Part shown: positions 44,731 through 53,350 of the stretch, piece after piece | How positions within the stretch are numbered: the stretch's first letter is position 1 | How the letters are laid out: every line of letters begins with the position of its first letter | From: Spartobacteria bacterium | GTDB lineage: Bacteria > Verrucomicrobiota > Verrucomicrobiia > Chthoniobacterales > UBA10450 | NCBI GenBank assembly: GCA_003167365.1 | Contig: PMTM01000006.1 | Span: forward strand, 1 to 64,000 | DNA: 64,000 nucleotides | Direction of reading: 5' to 3' | The notes under the pieces: generated by a model | Seen by the model: only the letters and a program-made list of their open reading frames with translations | The model's database searches: none | Told to the model about the DNA's origin: nothing | Program-made: the position numbers and the translations under genes

Positions 44731-45333
44731 TTACATTTTCCCGCGGCGCTTATAGAATTGGTAACGGGCGATGATGGAGTCGACGTATTTCCGAGTCCCG
44801 GGAAAATCGATGTTGTTAAGAAAAGTCTTCGCGGCCATGGCGGGGGCCTGTTCGCCTCCGGCCCAACGTTGGGCGCGGCTGGCGCCGGCGTTGTATTCGG
44901 CCAGCGCAAAAGGAAGCGGATCAGGTTCTTGCTCCCAATGTTGAAGAGCGCGCTGCAAATACCAGGCGCCTGCTTCCATATTTGTTTTCGGATCGAAAAG
45001 TTCTTCCGCTTGGAAATTGTCGATCTTGTTTTCGTGCGCCCATTCATTTGCCGCTTTCTCGCTCACCTGCATAAAACCACGCTCGCCCGCGCTGCCATAT
45101 TTTTGCGGATCAAATCGGCTTTCGCGCCAAGCCACCGCTTTAATCAACATCGGATCGAGCCGATGTTCCGTGGCGACTGAGCGAATCAAGCCGTCGTAGT
45201 GCCTAAACCGCGCGGGGCTGATCCATTCGTAAAATGTGTAAACCGGATCGCCCGATCGCAGGGCGAGATAGGCAAAGCCGGCGCCGAGCGCGAACAGAAC
45301 GCACAAAATCAATTTAAACAGGAATCGAATCAT
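44731..45333 (-). CDS. membrane-anchored lytic transglycosylase (SLT domain)
   Basis: A 200-residue protein with one N-terminal membrane segment (MIRFLFKLILCVLFALGAGFA) and an Slt70-type catalytic domain. The catalytic Glu is in IKAVAWRESRFDP; GSAGERGFMQVSEKAA, FDPKTNMEAGAWYL and FALAEYNAGASRAQRW are the other SLT motifs. Cleaves peptidoglycan glycan strands. I chose the ATG at 45333 for the membrane anchor; the frame is open upstream into priA on the other strand. Divergent from priA with 63 bases between. Confidence 0.9.
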   Translation of the reverse strand: MIRFLFKLILCVLFALGAGFAYLALRSGDPVYTFYEWISPARFRHYDGLIRSVATEHRLDPMLIKAVAWRESRFDPQKYGSAGERGFMQVSEKAANEWAHENKIDNFQAEELFDPKTNMEAGAWYLQRALQHWEQEPDPLPFALAEYNAGASRAQRWAGGEQAPAMAAKTFLNNIDFPGTRKYVDSIIARYQFYKRRGKM

Positions 45334-45396
45334 GGTCGGCGGTGCGAAAAAGTGGATTACTATTCGAACGCGAGACAACGCACAATATTCAGCACC

Positions 45397-47628
45397 GTGC
45401 CCAACGCGAATTTCATTCGGGTAATCATCGACCGCGCGATCCATCGCGAGCTCGATTATCTTGTGCCCGAAACTCTGGCCGAACGCATCGGGATTGGTTC
45501 GCGCGTCCGCGTCCCTTTTCGTGATAAATCGGCCCTGGCCACGGTGGTGGCTGTCTTGGAGCACAGCGATGCGCAAGGAATTCGGCCGATTGAAGCTGTC
45601 GTCGGCGATGGGCCAATCTTGAGCGAGCAATTGCTCGAACTCGCGCGCTGGATGAGCGCTTATTACTGCTGCCCGGTCGAAACCGTCATGCGCAGTTTGT
45701 TGCCGCAAGTTATTCGGCGCGCCGAGGTCGGATGGAAGAAACAGTTGTTCGTTCAACCCACGCGCAAGATCGACAACGATGAGTTAGAGAAGCTGCGCCG
45801 GCGCGCTCCGCGGCAAGCCGAGTTGCTCGCGGCGATCAATGAGTTGGAAGCGCCGATGCTGGCGGCGGAACTCTTGCGCAAAACATCGTTGGATAACCAG
45901 ACATTGCGCGCGCTCGTGAAGCGGGGTTTCGCCGAATTACGCGAAGGCGCCGTGCCGCGCGATCCGCACGGCGATGAGCAGTTCATCCTGACGGGAAATC
46001 TCGAATTGAATGCAGAACAGGCGCTGGCCCTGAAGGAAGTCATGGAAGCGCTCGAGGCGCCGGAAAACGCGCGTCCGATTCTGCTGCACGGCGTAACCGG
46101 CAGCGGGAAAACTGAAGTTTATCTTCAGGGAATCCGATCGGCGCTCGAGCGCGGTCGCAGCGCGATCGTCCTCGTTCCCGAAATTTCCCTCACGCCACAA
46201 ACAGTCGAGCGCTTCAAGGGCCGTTTCGCCGAAGCACAGGATGTCGTCGCGGTCTTGCATAGTCATCTCTCCGAAGGCGAACGCCACGATGAATGGCACA
46301 AAATCCATTCCGGCCACGCCCGCATTGTCATCGGCGCCCGCAGCGCCGTTTTCGCGCCGCTGAAAAATCTTGGACTGATCATTGTCGATGAGGAACACGA
46401 GACCACTTACAAGCAAGAGGAAGCGCCGCGCTATCACGCGCGAGACGTCGCGGTCGTGCGGGCGAAGATCGAGAAGTGCGTTGTTGTTTTGGGAACGGCC
46501 ACGCCGTCGCTCGAGAGTTATCAAAACGCGGTCGCCGGAAAATATAAACTCACCACGCTGACGCAACGCGTCGATGCGCAGCAGATGCCGTTCATGCGCA
46601 TCGTCGATCTTCGCCAGGAGCGCCGGAAGGGGAAAGCGGCCGCAATCCTGTCGGAGAAATTGCGGGCCGCGATCTCTAATCGTCTGGAAAAACGCGAACA
46701 AACAATTCTCTTTTTGAATCGACGCGGCTTTTCCACTTCACTGCTCTGCAGCGAATGCGGTGAAGCGCGTAATTGCCCGAACTGCAGCGTGGCGTTGACG
46801 TTCCATCGACACATGGCGCGAATGAGTTGTCATTTGTGCGGGCACACCGCGGCAGTGCCGAAGAAATGTCCGGCCTGCGGAAAAGACGCGCTCATTTATT
46901 CCGGATTCGGCACCGAGAAGGTCGAATCGACTGTCTCCCAGATTTTTCCAACTGCGGTCGTGCGCCGCATGGATGCCGATTCGATGACGCGCAAAGAGGC
47001 CTATCGCGAAACGCTGCGTAACTTTCGCGCGGGCAAGATCGACATCCTCGTCGGCACACAAATGATCGCGAAGGGCTTGCATTTTCCGAATGTGACGCTG
47101 GTCGGAATTATCAACGCTGATCTCGCGCTCCACATGCCTGACTTTCGCGCAGGCGAGCGGACCTTTCAGCTCCTCACACAGGTTGCTGGTCGCGCCGGCC
47201 GAGGCGAGACGCTGGGAGAAGTTTTCGTGCAAACTTACACGCCGTTCAGTCCGTCCATCCAATTCGCGCGGCACCATGATTTCGCCGGCTATTTCCAACA
47301 GGAACTAGAGTTTCGTGAGCGCTGTGATTTTCCGCCATTCAAGCATGCGGTCTTGCTCACCGTCCGCTCGGCGCACGAAGCCCGGGCAAAATTCTCCGCC
47401 GAAACCCTGGCGCGACGACTAAAGGAAACGGTTGGCGCCGAATTCATCCTGGGAGAACCGACCCCGGCGCCTTTGGAAAAATTACAGGGACAATTTCGCT
47501 TTCACATCTTGATCCGGGGCGAAGCGATCGTGCGCTTGAGCCGGCTCGTGCGCGAAACGCTCGATAAATTGCCGTTCCCGGAAGACGTGGCCGTGGCGGT
47601 GGATGTCGATCCTTATCAGCTGCTTTGA
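45397..47628 (+). CDS. priA: primosomal replication restart helicase PriA
   Basis: Superfamily 2 helicase that reloads the replisome at stalled forks. About 743 residues from the GTG at 45397. N-terminal 3'-DNA-binding domain (FIRVIIDRAIHRELDYLVPE), Walker A LHGVTGSGKTEVY, DEEHE box IVDEEHETTYKQEEAPRYHARD, and the two zinc sites CSECGEARNCPNC and CHLCGHTAAVPKKCPAC. Helicase motifs V-VI are ILVGTQMIAKGLHFP and QVAGRAGRGE. The frame is open farther upstream, but the conserved part starts right after this GTG. Ends one base before the convergent FkbM gene. Confidence 0.95.
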   Translation: MPNANFIRVIIDRAIHRELDYLVPETLAERIGIGSRVRVPFRDKSALATVVAVLEHSDAQGIRPIEAVVGDGPILSEQLLELARWMSAYYCCPVETVMRSLLPQVIRRAEVGWKKQLFVQPTRKIDNDELEKLRRRAPRQAELLAAINELEAPMLAAELLRKTSLDNQTLRALVKRGFAELREGAVPRDPHGDEQFILTGNLELNAEQALALKEVMEALEAPENARPILLHGVTGSGKTEVYLQGIRSALERGRSAIVLVPEISLTPQTVERFKGRFAEAQDVVAVLHSHLSEGERHDEWHKIHSGHARIVIGARSAVFAPLKNLGLIIVDEEHETTYKQEEAPRYHARDVAVVRAKIEKCVVVLGTATPSLESYQNAVAGKYKLTTLTQRVDAQQMPFMRIVDLRQERRKGKAAAILSEKLRAAISNRLEKREQTILFLNRRGFSTSLLCSECGEARNCPNCSVALTFHRHMARMSCHLCGHTAAVPKKCPACGKDALIYSGFGTEKVESTVSQIFPTAVVRRMDADSMTRKEAYRETLRNFRAGKIDILVGTQMIAKGLHFPNVTLVGIINADLALHMPDFRAGERTFQLLTQVAGRAGRGETLGEVFVQTYTPFSPSIQFARHHDFAGYFQQELEFRERCDFPPFKHAVLLTVRSAHEARAKFSAETLARRLKETVGAEFILGEPTPAPLEKLQGQFRFHILIRGEAIVRLSRLVRETLDKLPFPEDVAVAVDVDPYQLL

Positions 47629-48471
47629 TCAGTCGGAGGATCGGCGCGTCGCGCGCTGGCAGATAACCGGGATAGTTTTCTCGGGCCACGCCGCGCGATT
47701 GGCCGGCCAAATGGAGTTGCGCAGCCACGAATACCACGAGCGCTTAATTCCGCTGTAGACCGGCGATTGATTGAGAAACAGTTTTCCGTTGTAGCAATTC
47801 ATCAGGTAGACGAGGCCCTCGCGCGAAAACGTTTTTGTGATGTCGAGCGGGGTGTAGCCCAGGCGGGAGAACTCTGTGTCACGCACAAAGATGCAATTGC
47901 ACCATGTGTTGGCCGCGAGGCCGTACCCTTTCTTACGCGCCAATACCACCAAAGCGCCCGCGGAAGCCCCGAAGCGCGCGCGCGGCGCGTCCGGCTTTTG
48001 CACTACCTCTACCTCCGGTGGAATGGTCGGGTTATGCTCGATGATAATCACGCGCGGCGTGAACGTCTGAAGTGATTCGAGCACGTAGTAATCGTTCCCG
48101 TCCACGTCGATGGAAACAAGATCGACATCTTGCGGCGCGCCGGCTTCTTTCAAAATGGCATCGAGCGAATCGCCGCCAGCAGTCGTGACCCGCCGGTGAA
48201 AAACATGAACGTTCGGAAAATCGCGAGTATTATTTTTGAGCCCGGCGAATGATTCGTCGTTGCATTCGATAAGCACGGCCGACCAGCCGTGGTCGCGCCA
48301 GAACGCGCAAGTGTTGCTCAGATGGGTGCCGTCCCAAGCGCCGACTTCGAGACACCAACGATTCTTGTCACCGAGTCGGCGGAAAATCTCCTCGAGCAGC
48401 CCGTCCTCGCCATTCTGCGAAGTGATATTCCTGGCGAATGAGGCAAGCGGTTGGGGAGTTATTGTCCTCAT
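47629..48471 (-). CDS. FkbM-family methyltransferase
   Basis: A 280-residue SAM-dependent methyltransferase. WCLEVGAWDGTHLSNT is motif I, IECNDESFAGLKNN follows, and VDLVSIDVDGNDYYVLESLQ matches the FkbM D-x-x-G segment. These enzymes usually O-methylate sugars or secondary metabolites. I chose the ATG at 48471. The last 20 residues are basic and Trp-rich. Divergent from the methyltransferase at 48647. Confidence 0.82.
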   Translation of the reverse strand: MRTITPQPLASFARNITSQNGEDGLLEEIFRRLGDKNRWCLEVGAWDGTHLSNTCAFWRDHGWSAVLIECNDESFAGLKNNTRDFPNVHVFHRRVTTAGGDSLDAILKEAGAPQDVDLVSIDVDGNDYYVLESLQTFTPRVIIIEHNPTIPPEVEVVQKPDAPRARFGASAGALVVLARKKGYGLAANTWCNCIFVRDTEFSRLGYTPLDITKTFSREGLVYLMNCYNGKLFLNQSPVYSGIKRSWYSWLRNSIWPANRAAWPEKTIPVICQRATRRSSD

Positions 48472-48646
48472 TTCCAAAATCCGTGTGCACTTGACGGCAG
48501 GCTGCCAGCTTCGTCCAGCCAAAAGGAAGCACGCCGGCAAATCTCGCGCTTCTGTTTGGCAGGAATCGCTTTTTCCTTATGCTCAGCAAAATTTGAAATT
48601 CTCCCACAAACTCAAAAAGCTCCGTGAGCCTTTAACTTACCGGCGG

Positions 48647-49285
48647 ATGTGGCGTCGAATTGAGCGCCTTCTCCATCCAGTGCCGATGGGGCCGTTGCTG
48701 GAGAAGATCGATCTGAATCGTCTTCGCGAGATCCAAGCCCGATACGCTTCGTCATCAGAGCACTACGCGAAGTATCTCGACCTGGAGCGATACTTGAAAC
48801 TCAACATCGAGCGCGTGCAGCAGCTCAAACTTCATCGCTCCTCTCCGCAAGAGATTCTCGATCTTGGCTGCGGAGGAGGATTCTTCCTTTTCATTTTACA
48901 GCATTACGGCCATCGCTGTTTGGGTTTGGATATCGACGAGTTTCCGCTGTTTACCGACCTGACCCAGCTTCTTGGCGTTCCCCGAAAAGTTTGGACGATC
49001 AAAGCTTTCGAACCCTTACCAGATCTGGGACGAAAGTTTGATTGGATTACGGCCTTCTCCACTGCATTTCACGGCAAAGGAGAGCAATCCTGGCAATGGA
49101 GCGTTGAGGAATGGAAATTTTTTCTCGACGACCTAGACCGCCGCTTGAAACCAGGCGGCCGGATTTTTTTCGGCCTAAATCCATCCTACGCGGGCGAATA
49201 TTATACGCCGGAAATAGCCACGCTATTCCAAAGCCGCGGCGCGGAAATCGAACGCGCGTTTGTTTTCTTTCCGCCAGGAAATTAG
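48647..49285 (+). CDS. class I SAM-dependent methyltransferase
   Basis: About 212 residues. Motif I is ILDLGCGGGFFLFIL, then CLGLDIDEFPLF (motif II acid), FDWITAFSTAFHGKG and DLDRRLKPGGRIFFGLNPS. Rossmann-fold methyltransferase, substrate unknown; the N-terminal segment resembles those of glycan-locus methyltransferases. The start is uncertain. I chose the ATG at 48647, the first ATG near the conserved part; the frame is open upstream to 48236, opposite the FkbM gene. Ends 8 bases before tRNA-Thr, which is on the other strand. Confidence 0.75.
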   Translation: MWRRIERLLHPVPMGPLLEKIDLNRLREIQARYASSSEHYAKYLDLERYLKLNIERVQQLKLHRSSPQEILDLGCGGGFFLFILQHYGHRCLGLDIDEFPLFTDLTQLLGVPRKVWTIKAFEPLPDLGRKFDWITAFSTAFHGKGEQSWQWSVEEWKFFLDDLDRRLKPGGRIFFGLNPSYAGEYYTPEIATLFQSRGAEIERAFVFFPPGN

Positions 49286-49292
49286 CGAAGAG

Positions 49293-49365
49293 AGCCGGCA
49301 GACGGATTCGAACCGACGACCTGCTGATTACAAATCAGCTGCTCTACCAACTGAGCTATGCCGGC
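49293..49365 (-). tRNA. tRNA-Thr (anticodon TGT)
   Basis: 73 bases fold into a full cloverleaf on the minus strand: acceptor GCCGGCA/TGCCGGC, D-arm with GCTCAGTTGGTAGAGC, anticodon arm CTGATTTGTAATCAG with TGT in the loop, and T-arm GGTTCGAATCC. No CCA is encoded. The discriminator base is T. Confidence 0.97.
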
Positions 49366-49433
49366 AAAAAGAACGCGCGAAGCTTAGCGCACGCGAGAGT
49401 CTCAAACAAGTTGGGCCACCGCCGTTGTTGATT

Positions 49434-50123
49434 TTACGAACGCGTGCGGGTGTAAGCCGAAAGCGGGTCGGCCGTTTCCAGATTCTTGATCACTGTGCTC
49501 AAGTAAACGGACTCGGGATAAAACGCCTTGTACTTCGTGATTTCACCACGATTCAAGACTTTGAATCCGTAGCGCTCGAACAATTTTTCGCCGCGCCGGC
49601 TCTCGAAGGTGACGATCTGCCCGTAAACACGTTTTTCGCCGCGGCGATAAAGATAACTCAAATACGCACTCATCAGACCGCGCGTGGTCGACATCTTTCG
49701 AGCTTCCGGCAGCAGGTTGATGTGAAAATGCGGAACGCGCCGAGGCGCGGCCGGCACTTCGCGCCAGCCGTACATCAGGGTCCAGCCAACGAAGCGACGG
49801 GAACGTTCGTTGTAGCGGAAATAGCGACTGATGGCTTTGAAGAATAGCGAAACATTTTGCCAAAAAGAGTAGAGCTGATTACGCAGCGGCCGGCGCGAAC
49901 CGAGCAGATAACCGCAAATCCCGCCGTCGACTTCGACCACGAACGAAGATTCCGGCTCCCAGTCGGTGTAATAGGTCGTCAGGAAATCTGCGAACAATTG
50001 CCGATCTTCGTAAACCGGATCGATTGGCTCGCCGAGGAAACCGGTTTCGCAGCACAAACGCCGCACCGCCTCGCGGTCGGAGGCGCGATAGCTGCGAATG
50101 GTGAATGTGCGGTCGTCGTTCAT
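49434..50123 (-). CDS. GNAT-family N-acetyltransferase
   Basis: 229 residues. ITIRSYRASDREAVRRLCCETG-like opening (FTIRSYRASDREAVRRL), SSFVVEVDGGICGYLLGS (beta 4), a helical insert, HFHINLLPEARKMSTTRGLM (acetyl-CoA loop region) and the late FESRRGEKLFERYGFKVLNR, typical of GNAT. The substrate is unknown. A positively charged insert of about 40 residues (about 85-130) enlarges the domain. It lies 88 bases upstream-to-downstream from the GT4 gene and is read in the same direction. Confidence 0.78.
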   Translation of the reverse strand: MNDDRTFTIRSYRASDREAVRRLCCETGFLGEPIDPVYEDRQLFADFLTTYYTDWEPESSFVVEVDGGICGYLLGSRRPLRNQLYSFWQNVSLFFKAISRYFRYNERSRRFVGWTLMYGWREVPAAPRRVPHFHINLLPEARKMSTTRGLMSAYLSYLYRRGEKRVYGQIVTFESRRGEKLFERYGFKVLNRGEITKYKAFYPESVYLSTVIKNLETADPLSAYTRTRS

Positions 50124-50211
50124 TAAGCGTCGATAGTTTTCGCCAGACTTGCGCGGAAATCAAAGCCGTTCGGAGGAGATTTGCGATTTTAAAGACATTT
50201 GCCGGGCCAAA

Positions 50212-51387
50212 TCATGAAGCCTTGTGAGGCGAGCAGATACCGCGATAAATGCAAAAGAGTTGCTCGAACACGCGCGGCCAACTGTGCAATTCCTCGGCTG
50301 CCTGCGACGCATTTCCACCCATGATCGACAGTTTCTTCGCACTGAGTTCCTCGACGGCGTCGGCCAGCGCCTCCGGCGTGTCTTCGCGCGCCCACAATTC
50401 CTGTTCGTGAAAAATTATCCGGTCCATGTAGCTGCCGCGAATGCCGACAACCGGCGTGCCGCAGGCCTGACTTTCAAGCGCAACTAAACCGAATGTTTCC
50501 TGCACGCCAGGATGAACGAAGAGATCGGCTGCGCGATAGTAACGCGCGAGATCGGCGGAATCAGTGCAGTACGGGATCCACGAAATATTTCCAAGACGCG
50601 CTCGCAATTTCTCGAGATGATTACGTTGCGATCCATCGCCGACGACAAGCAGATGAAAGTCGCCCGGCCGGCGCGCTTGCAGCAAATCGAAACTCTGGAA
50701 AAGCGTCTCGGTGTTTTTCTCCTTCGCCAAACGCCCGACATACAAAAGTAATTTCTGATTTCGCCTAATGCCTAACGAATCGCGTGTTTGCATTGCATCG
50801 TCAGGCGTTGGTTTGAAAATGTCGATGTTAACCCCGAGGCTGACTGGACGAACGTTGTCCACGCCCCAATCGCGCAATAGCTGCGCGAGACTCTCGGATG
50901 GAACCAGCGTTGCGTGGAACTGATTGTAAAGATTGCACACATAGCGGCTGGCCAAATCCATCACCGCCGCGGTCGCTGTCCGGCCAAGATACTTGGCGGC
51001 GCTGCGTAAATAAGCTTCCGGAAAATGCGAATGATAAAAACCAACGACTGGAATCCCGAGCGCGTGTCCCGATGCGATTGCTTTCCACGCGATCTGATAC
51101 GGATCGCTCGATTCGATGATGTCGGGACGTTCCCGTTCCAGAATCTCTTCGATCGCGCGCAGATTCAGTAGCGCGCGGTAGCGCGAAGTACGCGAGAGCA
51201 GCGGCGAATGAATTGAATAAATGCGTGATCTCTCGCTCGACGTCAGTTCCGTTTTCTCGCCCGGTACGATTAGAACGTGCTCATCTTCCGGCGAGTACTT
51301 ATCGATGTAGGCAATCTTCTCATGCACATACCGCTTCACGCCCCCGCTGAGCGGCGAATAGAACTGAGTGAGATCGCAAATCTTCAA
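50212..51387 (-). CDS. GT4-family glycosyltransferase
   Basis: 391 residues, GT-B fold. N-domain: TQFYSPLSGGVKRYVHEK, DIIESSDPYQIAW and PVVGFYHSHFPEAY. C-domain: LLLYVGRLAKEKNTETLFQ, LVVGDGSQRNHLEKL, YYRAADLFVHPGVQETFGLVALE-type donor site (given in two parts: RAADLFVHPG, ETFGLVALESQACGTPV). Similar to mannosyl/glucosyltransferases such as MgtA/PimB. The acceptor is unknown. Confidence 0.9.
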   Translation of the reverse strand: MKICDLTQFYSPLSGGVKRYVHEKIAYIDKYSPEDEHVLIVPGEKTELTSSERSRIYSIHSPLLSRTSRYRALLNLRAIEEILERERPDIIESSDPYQIAWKAIASGHALGIPVVGFYHSHFPEAYLRSAAKYLGRTATAAVMDLASRYVCNLYNQFHATLVPSESLAQLLRDWGVDNVRPVSLGVNIDIFKPTPDDAMQTRDSLGIRRNQKLLLYVGRLAKEKNTETLFQSFDLLQARRPGDFHLLVVGDGSQRNHLEKLRARLGNISWIPYCTDSADLARYYRAADLFVHPGVQETFGLVALESQACGTPVVGIRGSYMDRIIFHEQELWAREDTPEALADAVEELSAKKLSIMGGNASQAAEELHSWPRVFEQLFCIYRGICSPHKAS

Positions 51388-51406
51388 GACAATGCCGAAT
51401 CGGCAA

Positions 51407-52330
51407 TCAAGTCTCGAGGCCGCTCAAGTACTTCTCCGCGTCCATAGCCGCTGCGCATCCCGAACCCGCGGCCGTCACCGCTTGCTTGTAGATGCGATCG
51501 GCCACGTCACCGGCAATGAAAACGCCGGGATGTTTGCTTTCGGCCAGATGTCTCGTGATTAAATAACCATCCGGATCGGTTTCCAGTTTTCCCTGGTAAG
51601 CCTTCGTATTTGGCTCGTGGCCGATCGCGACGAATACGCAGGCCACCGGTAGTTCGCGTTCCTCGTTTGTGTTTACGTTTCGCAGACGCACCGCGCGCAT
51701 CTCGCCTTTTTCATCCGGGACATATTTGGTCACAACGGTGTTCCAGATTGGCTCGATCTGTTTGTTCGCAAAAACACGATCGCCCATAATCTTCGACGCG
51801 CGCAATTTGTCGCGCCGATGAATCAAATAAACTTTGGAAGCGAAGCGCGTCAAGAATAGCGCTTCCTCCGCCGCCGAGTCGCCGCCGCCGACGACACAGA
51901 CCGGCACGTTCTTGTAAAACGCTCCGTCGCAAGTCGCGCACGAAGTCAGCCCGTGCCCAACCAGTTTCTGTTCGTCTTCGAGGTCCAACCACCTTGCCGA
52001 CGCGCCGCTGGCAACAATCAAAGCCTGTGTCTCAAGCCATTCATCGTCCGCCTTGATGCGAACATGATTGTTGCGCGGCTCGAAATCAGTGACCTCCGAA
52101 TAAGAAAAACGCGCGCCGAATGTCTCCGCCTGCTGGTGCATATTCATGATCAGTTGCGGCCCGTCGATTCCGTCGGGAAAACCCGGGAAATTCTCGACCA
52201 GAGTCGTGGTCGAAAGTTGTCCGCCCGGCTGACGGCCTTCCAGCACCAGCGGACTCAAGTTCGCGCGGGCCGCGTAAATCGCCGCGGTCAACCCGGCGCA
52301 GCCGCTCCCGACAATGATCACCTTCTCCAT
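51407..52330 (-). CDS. trxB: thioredoxin reductase
   Basis: NADPH-dependent flavoenzyme reducing thioredoxin. 307 residues from the ATG at 52330: FAD motif IVGSGCAGLTAAIYAARA (usual GSGPAG, with Cys for Pro), PGGQLSTTTLVENFPGFP, redox-active CATC in TSCATCDGAFYKN, NADPH motif VVGGGDSAAEEALFL, and GVFIAGDVADRIYKQAVTAAGSG at the C-terminus. The frame is open upstream through a repeat, which I exclude. Divergent from the MutM-like gene. Confidence 0.95.
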   Translation of the reverse strand: MEKVIIVGSGCAGLTAAIYAARANLSPLVLEGRQPGGQLSTTTLVENFPGFPDGIDGPQLIMNMHQQAETFGARFSYSEVTDFEPRNNHVRIKADDEWLETQALIVASGASARWLDLEDEQKLVGHGLTSCATCDGAFYKNVPVCVVGGGDSAAEEALFLTRFASKVYLIHRRDKLRASKIMGDRVFANKQIEPIWNTVVTKYVPDEKGEMRAVRLRNVNTNEERELPVACVFVAIGHEPNTKAYQGKLETDPDGYLITRHLAESKHPGVFIAGDVADRIYKQAVTAAGSGCAAAMDAEKYLSGLET

Positions 52331-52370
52331 GAGTAAACTTAGCACGCCGCGCGAGTGCGCAAAGATCGAT

Positions 52371-52470
52371 AAGGTGGATCGAGCAGTCGTCGCCACGACG
52401 ACCTCGGTGCCAAAGGAACGCGCCTTCGGCGCCATTCTTGACATCGCCCGGCGGAGCGCCGATCCACCTT
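52371..52470. repeat. 100-bp inverted repeat between trxB and the MutM-like gene
   Basis: Perfect 11-bp outer arms aaggtggatcg (52371-52381) and cgatccacctt (52460-52470), with an inner gtcgtcg/cgacgac stem. It fills most of the divergent promoter gap. Confidence 0.75.
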
Positions 52471-52505
52471 GTTTACGCCGAATCGGCAATCACGTATTCT
52501 GCGCC

Positions 52506-53300
52506 ATGCCGGAGCTGGCCGAGGTCGAATGGTATCGCAAACAATGGAACGCCGGCATTGGAAACAAGATTGTCGATGTCCGGATGCACCCGCGAAATCG
52601 GGTTTTCCGCGGGACGAACATGAGAAAACTTCAAGAAAATCTTGCCGGCGAAAAACTGCGGAGATCGGCGGCGCGCGGCAAAAGAATGCTCTTTGAATTT
52701 TCCGGCGACAACTGGCTCGGACTTCATCTCGGCATGACCGGCAAAATACATATCGCTGTTGCGAATTTTCGTCCGGACAAACACGATCATTTGGTTTTGT
52801 ATCAACGCGAACGCGCGCTGGTCTTCACCGACTCGCGTCAATTCGGCCGCGTGCGCTTCCATTATGGTCGCCATCAACCCGGCTGGTGGACAAGCGATGT
52901 TCCTGAAATCATTTCGCCAGAGTTCGACCAAAAATTCGTCGATCAATTTCTAGATCGGCATCGTAAGGCGCCGATCAAAGCCGTCGTGCTCATGCAAAAC
53001 GGTTTCTCTGGAATTGGAAATTGGATGGCGGACGAAATTCTTTGGCGCGCAAGAATTCATCCCGCGACGCGCGCCGGCGAAATGACTGCGCGAAAACGAG
53101 AAAAACTCTTTCGCGAAACTAAGCTCGTTGTTCGCGAATCGTTGCGCACACTCGGCAAAGACTATTCCGATCCGCCGCGAACGTGGCTGATTCATCAGAA
53201 ATGGAAGCCGGACGGAATTTGTCCGCGCCATCGCACACCATTACGGCGCGCAACGATCGGCGGTCGCACGACCGCGTGGTGCCCGCGCTGTCAGCGCTAG
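52506..53300 (+). CDS. mutM: Fpg/Nei-family DNA glycosylase
   Basis: A 264-residue base-excision repair glycosylase/AP lyase. N-terminal catalytic PE is in MPELAEVEWYRKQW (the usual PELPEVE has Pro at the fourth place). The catalytic lysine region is RGKRMLFEFSG, then WLGLHLGMTGKI, H2TH motif GFSGIGNWMADEILWRARIHP, and a C-terminal zinc finger CPRHRTP...WCPRCQR in which the second ligand is His instead of Cys. Whether it prefers 8-oxoG (MutM) or oxidised pyrimidines (Nei) is not certain. I chose the ATG at 52506. Confidence 0.88.
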   Translation: MPELAEVEWYRKQWNAGIGNKIVDVRMHPRNRVFRGTNMRKLQENLAGEKLRRSAARGKRMLFEFSGDNWLGLHLGMTGKIHIAVANFRPDKHDHLVLYQRERALVFTDSRQFGRVRFHYGRHQPGWWTSDVPEIISPEFDQKFVDQFLDRHRKAPIKAVVLMQNGFSGIGNWMADEILWRARIHPATRAGEMTARKREKLFRETKLVVRESLRTLGKDYSDPPRTWLIHQKWKPDGICPRHRTPLRRATIGGRTTAWCPRCQR

Positions 53301-53350
53301 GAATGATTAGCTTCCGCTATTCCCTCTTGCATTGAATGTATCCGCGACTG

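Noticed and set aside
45199-45396. N-terminal extension of priA
   Set aside because: It runs antisense to the transglycosylase and precedes the conserved PriA start; the GTG at 45397 fits better.
48236-48646. Long N-terminal extension of the methyltransferase
   Set aside because: This part is antisense to the FkbM gene and is Ser/Arg/Pro-rich without methyltransferase features; the ATG at 48647 is more likely.
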